Counted from the first letter of the stretch, positions 29,701 to 37,595 are shown. The stretch is DNA of 64,000 nucleotides from Phytophthora sp. 'mugwort' (GCA_033558025.1 JAUCEF010000007.1:7130001-7194000), one strand, 5' to 3'. Notes: generated by a model from the letters alone, not told the origin. Numbers and translations: made by a program.

Positions 29701-30501
29701 ATCATCGTCCTTCTCTTTCTGCTTGTGATCGCCGTCGTCTTCCTTCTGCTTGTGATCGTCCTCCTTTTGCTTGTGGTCGTCATCTTCCTCATTCTGCTTG
29801 TGATCGTCCTCCTTTTGCTTGTGGTCGTCATCATCATCCTTCTGCTTGTCATCATTGTCCTTCTGCTTGTGGTCGTCGTCATTCTCCTTCTGCTTGTGGT
29901 CGCCATCATCATGATTTTTCTTGTGGTCGTCGTCCTGCTTGTAGTCATAGTCTTCCTCTTCTTGTTTGTGATCGGCTCCCTCTTCCATCTGCTTGTGGTC
30001 GTCGTCCTCCTTCTTCTTCTTGTGATCGTGGTCATTCTCCTTCAGCTTGCTGTCGCCGTTCTCCTTCTTCCGCTTGTGATCGTCGTCATCCTTCTCCTGC
30101 TTGTGATCGTCGTCATCCTTCTCCTGCTTGTGATCGTCCTCCTCCTCCTTGCGCTTGTCGTCCTTCTTCTCCTTGTCATCCTTCTTCTCGTGCTGCTCGT
30201 ACTCACCGTCCTCCTTCTGCTCGTGTTGGTCCTCTTCGCCCTGGTTAGTGTCACCCTGGCTGGGAGTGTTCTGTCCAGTGTAGCCATCTTGCTGGCTCGG
30301 CGGGTTCTGTTCCTGTGAACCGCGAAGGCCACCGCCGGCACCCAGGTTGCGCTCGAGCTGCAGGCCCTCAACGATGTTGCTGGATTTCACATCGTCGGTG
30401 CTTTCGGTCATCCAGCCCCAGGCGGCGTCCGTGGGCGACGCCACGGAGGCGACAATCGCAGCAGCGAGAGCAATGTGCGCGATGATGCGGGAAATCTGCA
30501 T
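23797..30501 (-). CDS. Secreted protein with acidic HKQ region and about 46 Pro/Thr/Glu 39-residue repeats
   Basis: The start is the ATG at 30501-30499; the frame extends to 30552 but only via TTG, and the ATG gives a clean signal peptide (hydrophobic IIAHIALAAAIVASVA, predicted cut near PTDA-A, residue 26). Residues 49-60 read LERNLGAGGGLRG-like. Residues about 75-320 are Asp/Glu/Lys/Gln/His-rich with many 'DDDHKQKE' units. Residues about 345-2160 are roughly 46 copies of a 39-residue unit containing TPTPETPVQEQ, TPTPETPVQEV and TPEIPTQDE. A 75-residue unique tail ends KLHTSDCAF with TAA at 23799-23797. There is no membrane segment or GPI signal. The composition resembles oomycete mucin-like and acidic-repeat cyst or wall proteins; surface coat, adhesive or apoplastic function is inference. 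The core promoter is at 30577-30595, and the paralogue 33059-33796 shares the front end. Size may vary by repeat number. Confidence 0.88.
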   Translation of the reverse strand: MQISRIIAHIALAAAIVASVASPTDAAWGWMTESTDDVKSSNIVEGLQLERNLGAGGGLRGSQEQNPPSQQDGYTGQNTPSQGDTNQGEEDQHEQKEDGEYEQHEKKDDKEKKDDKRKEEEDDHKQEKDDDDHKQEKDDDDHKRKKENGDSKLKENDHDHKKKKEDDDHKQMEEGADHKQEEEDYDYKQDDDHKKNHDDGDHKQKENDDDHKQKDNDDKQKDDDDDHKQKEDDHKQNEEDDDHKQKEDDHKQKEDDGDHKQKEKDDDHKQRDEEADHKQTQKGGDNKQTEDDDHKQKEEDYHYDNIGSNDTPSQDTSDHEDQDTPDQDSPDHNTPDHDNNTQIPEIPTQDEPTPTPETPVQEQPTPTPETPVQEVPTPTPTTPEIPTQDETTPTPETPVQEQPTPTPETPVQEVPTPTPTTPEIPTQDETTPTPETPVQEQPTPTPETPVQEVPTPTPTTPEIPTQDETMPNPETPVQEQPTPTPETPVQEVPTPTPTTPEIPTQDETTPTPETPVQEQPTPTPETPVQEVPTPTPTTPEIPTQDETTPTPETPVQEQPTPTPETPVQEVPTPTPTTPEIPTQDETTPTPETPVQEQPTPTPETPVQEVPTPTPTTPEIPTQDETTPTPETPVQEQPTPTPETPVQEVPTPTPTTPEIPTQDETTPTPETPVQEQPTPTPETPVQEVPTPTPTTPEIPTQDETTPTPETPVQEQPTPTPETPVQEVPTPTPTTPEIPTQDETTPTPETPVQEQPTPTPETPVQEVPTPTPTTPEIPTQDETTPTPETPVQEQPTPTPETPVQEVPTPTPTTPEIPTQDETTPTPETPVQEQPTPTPETPVQEVPTPTPTTPEIPTQDETTPTPETPVQEQPTPTPETPVQEVPTPTPTTPEIPTQDETTPTPETPVQEQPTPTPETPVQEVPTPTPTTPEIPTQDETTPTPETPVQEQPTPTPETPVQEVPTPTPTTPEIPTQDETTPTPETPVQEQPTPTPETPVQEVPTPTPTTPEIPTQDETTPTPETPVQEQPTPTPETPVQEVPTPTPTTPEIPTQDETTPTPETPVQEQPTPTPETPVQEVPTPTPTTPEIPTQDETTPTPETPVQEQPTPTPETPVQEVPTPTPTTPEIPTQDETTPTPETPVQEQPTPTPETPVQEVPTPTPTTPEIPTQDETTPTPETPVQEQPTPTPETPVQEVPTPTPTTPEIPTQDETTPTPETPVQEQPTPTPETPVQEVPTPTPTTPEIPTQDETTPTPETPVQEQPTPTPETPVQEVPTPTPTTPEIPTQDETTPTPETPVQEQPTPTPETPVQEVPTPTPTTPEIPTQDETTPTPETPVQEQPTPTPETPVQEVPTPTPTTPEIPTQDETTPTPETPVQEQPTPTPETPVQEVPTPTPTTPEIPTQDETTPTPETPVQEQPTPTPETPVQEVPTPTPTTPEIPTQDETTPTPETPVQEQPTPTPETPVQEVPTPTPTTPEIPTQDETTPTPETPVQEQPTPTPETPVQEVPMPTPTTPEIPTQDETTPTPETPVQEQPTPTPETPVQEVPTPTPTTPEIPTQDETTPTPETPVQEQPTPTPETPVQEVPTPTPTTPEIPTQDETTPTPETPVQEQPTPTPETPVQEVPTPTPTTPEIPTQDETTPTPETPVQEQPTPTPETPVQEVPTPTPTTPEIPTQDETMPNPETPVQEQPTPTPETPVQEVPTPTPTTPEIPTQDETTPTPETPVQEQPTPTPETPVQEVPTPTPTTPEIPTQDETTPTPETPVQEQPTPTPETPVQEVPMPTPTTPEIPTQDETTPTPETPVQEQPTPTPETPVQEVPTPTPTTPEIPTQDETTPTPETPVQEQPTPTPETPVQEVPTPTPTTPEIPTQDETTPTPETPVQEQPTPTPETPVQEVPTPTPTTPEIPTQDETTPTPETPVQEQPTPTPETPVQEVPTPTPTTPEIPTQDETMPNPETPVQEQPTPTPETPVQEVPTPTPTTPEIPTQDETTPTPETPVQEQPTPTPETPVQEVPTPTPTTPEIPTQDETTPTPETPVQEQPTPTPETPVQEVPTPTPTTPEIPTQDETTPTPETPVQEQPTPTPETPVQEVPTPTPTTPEIPTQDETTPTPETPVQEQPTPTPETPVQEVPMPTPTTPEIPTQDETTPTPETPVQEQPTPTPTATSPSEEHYLPTLYPGMNVPGVTPDEPTTQNPIQYTPPTSENPGQDVPDYTPETPTVTPAMTKLHTSDCAF
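24020..29465 (-). repeat. 117-bp coding minisatellite array, about 46.5 units
   Basis: A head-to-tail array with strict 117-bp period (39 codons), nearly identical throughout. Rare variants mark units: gttcggcatgg (Met-Pro-Asn-Pro) at 24641, 25460 and 29087; ggcatgggc (Val-Pro-Met-Pro) at 24106, 25159 and 25978; a silent tac for cac at 24238, 24823, 25291, 25642, 26110, 26227 and 27042 or so. Distances between like variants are multiples of 117. The near-identity implies recent homogenisation by unequal exchange or slippage. Confidence 0.95.
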
Positions 30502-30576
30502 GCTTGCGGAAAGCTTGAGAGGTGGCGGGTAGTATTGAAAGCGGGCTTCCAATTAAGCAAATATCCTTTGCGGGGA

Positions 30577-30595
30577 TCGGCAAATTGCTGAATGA
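30577..30595 (-). promoter_or_regulatory. Oomycete Inr-FPR core promoter
   Basis: On the minus strand it reads tcattcagcaatttgccga, which fits the oomycete initiator plus flanking promoter region (TCATTY..CAWTTT). The predicted start A is near 30593, giving a 5' leader of about 92 nt to the ATG at 30501. The same 19 bases occur at 33880-33898 before the paralogue, and both sites also share 'gcttccaat' (plus strand, 30545 and 33838) on the gene side of the element. Confidence 0.85.
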
Positions 30596-30599
30596 ACTC

Positions 30600-31362
30600 C
30601 AAACTCGTGAGCGGCACCAAGCTATACCGATAGCCTCGGACCGGTAGACTCTACCGTCGAGAGCCTCGGGGACACCCCCTGCCGCATCAACCAAAACCTT
30701 ACGACAGCACACCGGCTTTGTTCAAAAAAGGAGGGGCAGGGGGGGCCGTCATTTCCATGTGAAATTACGTGGGGATTTTCTTCCCGGAGTGTGTCCGAAG
30801 TCAGAAGCGCTGCTTCTACATGAACCCTCGTGCTGTACCAACCGCCATGTGCAACTTGCGCGCTTCAACGAGGACAATCGTTGAAACTGTGATAATAAAT
30901 ATGAATACAATTGGAACGCTTGGCAATGTGGCCCGATATGCCAGGGATTCCTATCTAAACAAAATCTCGGGGAGCACGCTCTTCTGGTGATCTTTTCGAA
31001 GGCTTTATCCGTGAATGGTCGTTGAGGTGTCGTGCTTGTCTTGCACGAACTTTGATGGGAGGTCCTATTAAACACAGGATCAAAAGCAAAAGCCTGGATA
31101 AATGTGTTTTCTGAACTGGATCCCGATCACAATCAGATTCTGCGATTCCAAGCCCTGCGCCAGCGCGTGCCTGTGCCTTAGGCTGTGACTGCAGTACAGT
31201 ATTGTAGCGCTGAACTTGTTTAGAGATGAGTGGACATTAGCCATTTGTTTTTCTGTCCGTCTGTTGTTGCATTGCAGCCTCTATGGTCGTATACATGGAA
31301 GGTGCTCTCAAGTCGTGAGTGAGTCACGGGGAATGGGGCTGCGTGCACAGTACATTTTGAGG
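30600..31362. other. Intergenic region upstream of the repeat-protein gene
   Basis: Upstream DNA of the minus-strand gene. The frame at 31075-30749 (minus) is Ser/Arg/Thr-rich without a motif I recognise, and I do not support it as a gene. Nothing else was seen. Confidence 0.3.
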
Positions 31363-31537
31363 GAGGGTGAATGTGATATAAAAGGTACCATCGTAAGCGA
31401 GCGTGTGCGAGCGCGCGTAGCCACAGCAAACCCGCGCGGGGGTCTCGCACAGCAGGGCCGTGCGGTATTGCGGAGGCGGGCCCAGCGCCGATACATTCAC
31501 CAGAACTTACAATCATTTCATCGCAGGAGCGCAGCGA
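31363..31537 (+). repeat. 175-bp dispersed repeat, copy 1 (inverted relative to 51179-51352)
   Basis: Shares an ordered set of blocks with the reverse complement of 51179-51352: 'gagggtga.tgt.atataaaa', 'gcgcgtagcca..', 'aaacccgcgcgg', 'gcggaggcgggcccagcgcc' and 'tcgcaggagcgcagcga'. It contains tataaaa at 31377 and is very GC-rich after it. This copy has an extra piece of about 22 bases after 'cccgcgcggg', and the other copy has other small indels. There is no ORF of note. It could be an LTR or SINE-like promoter piece. Confidence 0.6.
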
Positions 31538-33058
31538 GCGAAGATGACATCCGTCCTTCATGTCGCATGCCATTCTTGGGGTGATGAGCTGTCCGTACAA
31601 ATGCCAAGTGTATGTAATAATATTGCCAAACATTACTGTGTACGTAGCCTCTGCCGTGAGTCACGAGGCTTGCTAAAGCGTCAGCAGCTGTAGACACCGG
31701 AACATCCTGCGTTACGGCCCATTAAATAGCACCGGCGAAAAGCGGCGAAGTTGCGGTCATCCAGCCAGTCTCCTTGGCAGAGGCACACTGGTCGTCTCCA
31801 TCTGACGGATCATCGCATCATGACTCTTTAATCACACACCCGCCGAATTGGACGGCCCGGTTGCAGTGCGTAAAGGCTCCGTAAAGCTTGCTCGCTCCCT
31901 CTGCGTTAGGGTGTCGTGGCGTAGAATTTCTGCCTGAGCTTGGGATTTGACCGCCGCACATTACTGCTGCATTTTGTTGCACGATAAGATACCTTATCCG
32001 TCTTTCTATTCTCCCTCCACCTACCATCGACATTCACTGACATGTTTGCTAGCCGCGTCGCATGACGCAAAGTATCCTGACCACGTACGTGAGGCCCGTC
32101 AATCTACTGGTACACCGCGTTGTGTGGCTCTCGCACCGCGAGACATGCAGTCAATTGTACAGTACTGGGTGATCGTCTTCGGAGCTGGGAGCGCTGCGGC
32201 CCAGCTTTCGTTCGTGCTAGGTTGGCGGTCAACTAACTGGACGTCAACTTGCTTGTCGCTGCCCATTCATACAGGGATAAACATCATTAAGTCAACTTTG
32301 TCGCAGGTAGAAGCTGGCTTTGAGTACCGGTACGGTAGTACATGTAGCAGCCAGCTTTCAGAAGCTGTTTGGATGCACTGGGTGGCTCGCTTCCCGATGG
32401 CGCTTCGTACAGGAAGCCTCGTCTCCGGTTGCTCCAATGTAAGTAGAGAGCCTGTCAAGTGGCCGGTGAGCGGAGTCTCTGCAATCGTTCGGGATGTTGA
32501 TTTTGCGTGATGCAACATGATCCGGCCTTCGAACATGTTTTCACGGGTTAAATCTCCCGGGTGTTTACAGTATGAAGATCGGTAATATGTAGTATGTATG
32601 TACTTAGGTTTAACTCATCGCCTCGTGACATCGCTGGCTCGATACTGGCTGGTTCGGTCAATGAAGCATGCACTACTGGATAGAAATAATTCGAGAAAAA
32701 CGGCGGAAGGGCTATCTTTCAAGCGTTTGGACCCGGAAGCCATAGGTGCATGTACCAACAAATTGTTTGCTGTGGGTACACAACTTATTACTTTCGACGC
32801 TGGCAGGTACACGCTACACTACTACTACAGTCTTAGCGCGACTGTAATGTCTTAAGACAATTGCGTCTGTGCTTTATAAATTGTACGACACTTTTAAACT
32901 CACTACTTACGTGGTTACGACTAGGGAAATGTTCGTGGGGTGTGTGCCCGCCCGGCAGAAGTTTGAATGGACATTGATTGATTTGGTAGTTGTGTTTTAC
33001 GTACCACACACTAGATGCACTGCAGGTAAACGTCGCCTCGACCTACTCACCGCAGTGC
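31538..33058. other. Intergenic gap between the two secreted-protein genes
   Basis: A 187-codon plus-strand frame (31947-32510) exists but has no motif, low similarity to the codon bias of the real genes and no promoter, so I do not call it. The stretch otherwise shows no repeats or RNA genes. The part next to 33059 is the 3' flank of the minus-strand gene. Confidence 0.35.
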
Positions 33059-33796
33059 TTACACACCTTGCTTGTAGTTCTGCTCGTTCTGATTCTGGGA
33101 CTCCTCGCCCTGCTTCTCCGTCTGGTCTCCCTGCTTTTGGGAGTCGTCAGTCTGCTTCTGGGACTTGTCTTTCGATTTTCCCTCCGACTTGTCCTCCGAC
33201 TTATCCTTCTTCTCCTTCTTGTCATCGCCGGCCTTCTTATCATCGCCGGCCTTCTTATCATCGCCGTCCTTCTTGTCCTTCTTCGACTTTTCCTTCTTGT
33301 CGTCGTCCTTCTTCGACTTGTCACCGTCCTTCTTGGACTTGTTACTCTCCTTCTTTGCCTTTTTTTCCTCCTTTTCCTTCTTCGCTTTCTCCTTCTCCTT
33401 CTTCGCTTTCTCCTTTTCCTGCTTCGCTTTTTCCTTCTCCTTCTTCGCTTTCTCCTTCTCCTTCTTTTCCTTCTCCTTCTTTTCCTTCTTCTCCTTTTTC
33501 TCTTTCTCTTTCTGCTCCTTGTCCTCCTTCTTTTTGCCGTCGCTCTTCTGCTTGCCACCGTCCTTGCCCTCTTGCTTCACATCATTTTGGGTCGTCGTGC
33601 CGTCGTTCTGAGAGGTACTGGGCGAGTTCTGGCCGTCCTGGCTGGCGCCACGTAAGCCGCCGCCAGCGCCAAGCTGACGGGCGACCTGCAGCTCCTCAGC
33701 GGGGTTGTTGGCCATCAAGTCCGTGGCGGCGTTAGTGGGGATGGCAGTCGAGGCGACGACAACGGCGGTAAACGCGAGGATGTACGAAAGCTTCAT
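33059..33796 (-). CDS. Secreted Lys/Glu-rich low-complexity protein, front-end paralogue of 23797-30501
   Basis: ATG at 33796-33794, TAA at 33061-33059, 245 residues, no intron. Residues 1-23 are a signal peptide (hydrophobic YILAFTAVVVASTAI, cut predicted near PTNA-A). Residues 39-50 (ARQLGAGGGLRG) match the block in the larger neighbour. Then comes a Gln/Ser/Thr/Asn segment (52-75), followed by a highly charged Lys/Glu body with KEKEKAKK units (about 85-150), KKDGDKSKKDDDK and a triple GDDKKAGDDKKAGDDKK run (about 150-195), and a Gln/Lys/Glu tail ending NYKQGV. No Cys is visible. The body is likely helical or disordered. Extracellular location follows from the signal peptide; the role is unknown. 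It has its own Inr-FPR promoter (33880-33898) with a leader of about 100 nt. Its Arg-x-Leu-Gly sits where RXLR motifs sit in oomycete effectors, but it is not a canonical RXLR. Confidence 0.85.
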   Translation of the reverse strand: MKLSYILAFTAVVVASTAIPTNAATDLMANNPAEELQVARQLGAGGGLRGASQDGQNSPSTSQNDGTTTQNDVKQEGKDGGKQKSDGKKKEDKEQKEKEKKEKKEKKEKEKKEKEKAKKEKEKAKQEKEKAKKEKEKAKKEKEEKKAKKESNKSKKDGDKSKKDDDKKEKSKKDKKDGDDKKAGDDKKAGDDKKEKKDKSEDKSEGKSKDKSQKQTDDSQKQGDQTEKQGEESQNQNEQNYKQGV

Positions 33797-33879
33797 GGTG
33801 GTTGAGTGGTGGAGTGGTTTTCAGTAGAATTGGACGCTGCTTCCAATGGGGCGGTTGACTACAGCAGAGTGTGCTTGTT

Positions 33880-33898
33880 TCGGCAAATTGCTGAATGA
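33880..33898 (-). promoter_or_regulatory. Oomycete Inr-FPR core promoter
   Basis: The minus strand reads tcattcagcaatttgccga, identical to the 19 bases before the neighbouring paralogue. The predicted start A is near 33896, about 100 nt before the ATG at 33796. The shared 'gcttccaat' lies between promoter and ATG in both genes, so the leader as well as the initiator is conserved. Confidence 0.85.
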
Positions 33899-34789
33899 GT
33901 GCTTTGGTCAGCTAGAAGCAAGGACGTGTCCGACACAAGCAGAGCGCTTGGACTCGTTACCTGATTGCGTTCGGATGGCACATAAGCGCACCCGATCCCA
34001 TCTTCAATGTCATCCTGCTCGCAGCGTTGTGTTTACGATTTTACAACCATTATCTTGGGTAAAATAATACGGTACATGTACCAGGTGGATCCGAAAAGTT
34101 TTTTTGCAGCCTGTACAATCAACTTCTTGGGATGTGTTCATCTTTGTTACATACGAATCGTAAGCTATGATGAGGTCAACCAAAGACACTCGTCTCGAGT
34201 GTGATAGCATTTGGAACCATCATCTTATCACTCAGTGAAATTGTTACACACTGAAGTGTGCCAGAATAACGATACATTCGGGAACTCTCTCGGTTGACCT
34301 TGTCAGTATGCTTTGCTCGCAATTGGTAAGTCTCGACAATAATCTCAATGCCGTCAACCCTCATTACTCCATCCACCAGCAGCGGCTATCGATCACAGCG
34401 GCTGCAGATATACCGCCACTCCGCCGACAACCGGTCGCTCAGCTCTCACACGACGTTGCAGCTCGCTGTCTCAGTCTATGATTTGCAAGATCCTCAAACA
34501 GCAGCATGGATGAATATCATCAAACTGCCGACAGCATAAAAATACCTAGCGTGAGTATGGTCGCGTGAGCCAATAGAATCTTCACGTGATAATTTCAGCA
34601 AAGCATACCCCATTCGTGAGTAATTTTAGCCAATTAAAACATCCAGGGTTAGATGTTGTTTGATACCAACATGAGGCCTACGCATAATGTCAGCAGTGAC
34701 AGCCAGACATTTTATCCGCAATACATAAATCAAATCATTCCCATATTTACCGGATATCAAGTCGCCAGCCGATATCAGAACCGAAAACT
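33899..34789. other. Intergenic gap upstream of the Lys-rich gene
   Basis: No coding frame with a recognisable motif. AT-rich in its second half. It contains the distal upstream region of the 33059-33796 gene and the 5' flank of the Crypton relic. Confidence 0.35.
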
Positions 34790-36596
34790 ATGAGCCTGCA
34801 AGATCTTGCACCTGAGAACACGAAGCGAGCGCAAGCAACAGCGATAAACATCTTTAAGATTTTTCTCGCGTCGGAGAACACCACTCCGATTTCGCCCGCA
34901 CTACACTTTTGGCCGACAACAGTGGTTCCGCCTTCGTGAAGTTGATCGACCGCTTTGCGATGCATTCGCATTTGCACGAGGCCGAGGCGGTGAGCAGCGA
35001 AAGCGAAATACCGTGATGAGGTACTACCGCAACGTCAAGAACTGGCTGTTGGAAGATTCCCCACAGCATCGTCATGCCATCGAGCAGCGGCTACTCAAGA
35101 TGGCTCGAATTTTGGTACGTTTCTGCCTCAAGCAATATCAAGGTGGAATTGTGACCAAGGCTCGAGCCTGCACGGAGGACGACTTGCGTTCTCTGCTCGA
35201 CAGGCTGTATTTCGATGCTACCTCACTCAAGGAGTACCAAGACGCAGCGCTTCTCTGCATCATGTTCTACGCGTTTGGACGAGCGTCTGACCTTGCATTT
35301 CTCCAAAAGTGCAACCTGTCCGTGTCTCCAGGGGACGTGCTCTTCCTTCGTCTGATCAGCGCAAAAACGTCGGAGAAACAAGTCCTCTCTCTTTTTCCAG
35401 ACAAGAGCTTTTTCATCACGTGCCCACTGCACGCGATTGGTTTGGCGTTAGCTATGCAAACTTTCCAGCATCATCGATACTCGACCTCGAGCGGCTTTCA
35501 CATAGCGAGGGGGATGACAAAGGGCCGATAACGGACGAGACATCATTGACTGACGCACCTCTCCACTGCGACGATGAAGCTGAGCCAATGCGTACATCGC
35601 AAAAGATGACACCCCAACGCCAATCATCGACCCCACTGAAATGCAAGGTAACGTCAATCGCATTACAGCGAGTTGGTGCACAGCATGCTAACGCAGATTC
35701 ATCGCTAAGTCGGCAACGGATTTTGGATCGGGTAGTTGGAATATGATGGCGACAAACACGGCATTTGTCTATGTATTCAACACGACAAGCGAGGACAGGA
35801 AGGTGTCGAATGTGCTTATTGATTGGAAGTCCGGAGAAAGCTCGACCATACATACGCTGAGAAGCTTCGACACATCAACGGCTTCAAAAATCCGGAGATT
35901 AGGCCGCCTGGTTTTCGCGTCCAGCTTGGGTCTTGAAGACAATTCTTTGACTCTCGATCAGGAAAAAAAAAGTCGCTGATCTTCTCGTGGCGTCGTTGAT
36001 CCAGCACTTTCCTGAAATTAACGACAGATACCGAATGAGCCCGTACATGTCGCGTATGCACATCTGCCTCTTTTCCGTCCAAGTAGCGATGCCTGAACGT
36101 CTACCTTGGAGTGTGCAACTGAATCACCAAACAATCGAAGGCTGCACGAAAGAAGATAAATCCATCACGTGCATTTCAGACGATCAACCATCAGAACGAT
36201 GTAATTGCTCAGCTTATAGACGCGAACAAGCAGCAGTCCTTACGCATTGCTGAGCTGGAGAAGAGGATGCCGATTGGTAGCGGGGCTGTTACCGATCTCA
36301 ATTGTGCGGTAGGAGAAATAGCTCGTGAATTCGAAGCGCCTGTGGATGAATTGCCCTCGCCAGCGGCACCCAAGGTGCGCTCAGCTTCGAAGCCTACAAC
36401 ATCGACTTGGTTTGAGTGGTACGCGAAGACGCCTCGACTCTGGCAGGTCTACAATGATCGACAGTACAGGTCTCAGCCAAAGCAGATAGTTGACTTCATG
36501 AAGTTGTTCTTACCTCACGGATTTGAGCTCAGCCCTTCCAAAGCCGAGTACTCGGACCGTATTCTCCAAGCTGGTAATAGCCCCAGGCAAACATGA
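34790..36596 (+). pseudogene. Degenerate Crypton tyrosine recombinase
   Basis: ATG at 34790 opens 'MSLQDLAPENTKRAQATAINIFKIFLASE', the core-binding style start of Crypton/phage-type recombinases, before a frameshift near 34900. The frame 35013-35531 holds the core: 'GGIVTKARACTEDDLRSLLDRLYF' and 'LLCIMFYAFGRASDLAFL', where the Arg of GRASDL is the first catalytic Arg. The region where an H-x-x-R box is expected (about 35655-35700) reads 'ALQRVGAQHANADSS', so the box is eroded. Then 'ATNTAFVYVFNTTSEDRKV' (35745-35800) holds the likely active-site Tyr. A C-terminal DNA-binding segment, 'TSTWFEWYAKTPRLW...FMKLFLPHGFEL' (36390-36540), ends at 36596. At least three frame changes make it inactive. 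Family knowledge: Cryptons move by Tyr-recombinase-mediated circular exchange. Confidence 0.6.
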
Positions 36597-37088
36597 ACGT
36601 TTCCTTACGCGATCGAGGCATCAAGCTCAAGTTTAGATCAGGACTCTAAAACAACTACGTGCCCTTCACCGCGATGTAGGTTTAAAAACCCTCATAGTCG
36701 ATTATCGGTCCCGATTGGCGCTTGGCCAAATCAGCGACCCTGCACCTGAAACGACGAAGGAGTTATTTTAGGGTCAAAATGGGATGCACACGTCCCATGC
36801 GAATTGCAGAAGGTCTTGGCATTTCCCATCGATAGCTCAAATCATACCATCAGTGTCCGTTACGAATTCATGTAGCCGCAGCGCACCTTACCCATTCTTT
36901 ATTTTGCACCAACTAGAGGATGGCACACTTAGGTCGGAAGGGGTTTAAACGATGTAGTTATTGCATATATTAGGCAGAACTTTCCCCGTATGAAATTAAC
37001 CAATGAAGCTCTATGATACCCGCGGTGTGATCTCCAAGTCGCTGACACACCAGACTTGGCCTATTTCTTGTTCTAAGCCATCACTGAT
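36597..37088. other. Non-coding gap
   Basis: 3' flank of the Crypton relic. I see no gene, RNA or clear repeat in it. Confidence 0.35.
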
Positions 37089-37595
37089 TTGAATGGGCGC
37101 CGCATTAGCGGCCAAGATGCCAAAGCTTGGCGTGAATATTTCCGCCCCCCCCCCCCCTCCCCGGTGGAATCGATCGCCGCCGCGGAGGAGCAGTCATTAG
37201 GCGCCGTAGCAGAAGAGAAGGAGTCTCTCGCCATCTTTGAGGAGAAGCCATCGATCATGGTGGCCGAAGCGAAACCGGCCAGCAGTGTAGCAGACGTCGC
37301 TGAAGAGTAGCCTTCTTCGTATCCGCTGGCGGAGGAAAAGCCATGGTCAGCGATGGTCAATGACGGAGACGACGATGTTGTCTGGATTCTTGCTCCGTCC
37401 AATATTGAGGCGTCGACCTTGATGATCGTAGTCCTGATCGAATATGACCAAGCAGCGAAGCGAGATGAAGTGAGTCCCGATGTCGAACTTAGGAGCACCA
37501 CTGGTGTTCGACGTCCGATTGATCACAAACGCTTACGTACGAGACGGCAGGCGGATTTACATCGTCCACTGGGAATCCACCGAAGAGCCTGATCC
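37089..37595 (+). pseudogene. Interrupted Ala/Glu/Lys repeat ORF of unknown origin
   Basis: The frame from 37089 reads 'GRRISGQDAKAWREYFRPPPPSPVE', then a loose 8-residue periodicity built on 'AEEK(P/E)S' and 'AEAKP' up to a TAG at 37308-37310, after which the same pattern resumes ('PLAEEKPW'). Further on in another frame is 'DGRRIYIVHWESTEEPDPIF' (about 37535-37600), which faintly resembles a chromodomain. A 13-C run (37145-37157) lies in the proline stretch and is a likely frameshift site. It could be the decayed end of a retroelement polyprotein or a host gene relic. No function is claimed. Confidence 0.25.

Noticed and set aside
23961..30035. 2,024-codon Arg-rich minus-strand frame
   Set aside because: A second-frame shadow of the secreted protein gene; no start context of its own.
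23989..30318. 2,109-codon and 1,805-codon frames on the plus strand over the repeat array
   Set aside because: They arise because the 117-bp unit has no stop in these frames; they lack promoter, signal peptide and sensible composition, and lie opposite a well-supported gene.
30502..30552. 17-codon N-terminal extension of the repeat protein
   Set aside because: It begins at TTG, not ATG, and would hide the signal peptide.
31947..32510. 187-codon plus-strand frame
   Set aside because: No motif, no promoter, no host-like codon use; likely chance.
33043..33735. Long Arg-, Leu- or Ser/Phe-rich frames over the Lys-rich gene
   Set aside because: Shadows of a low-complexity coding sequence; only the 33059-33796 minus frame has ATG, signal peptide and promoter.
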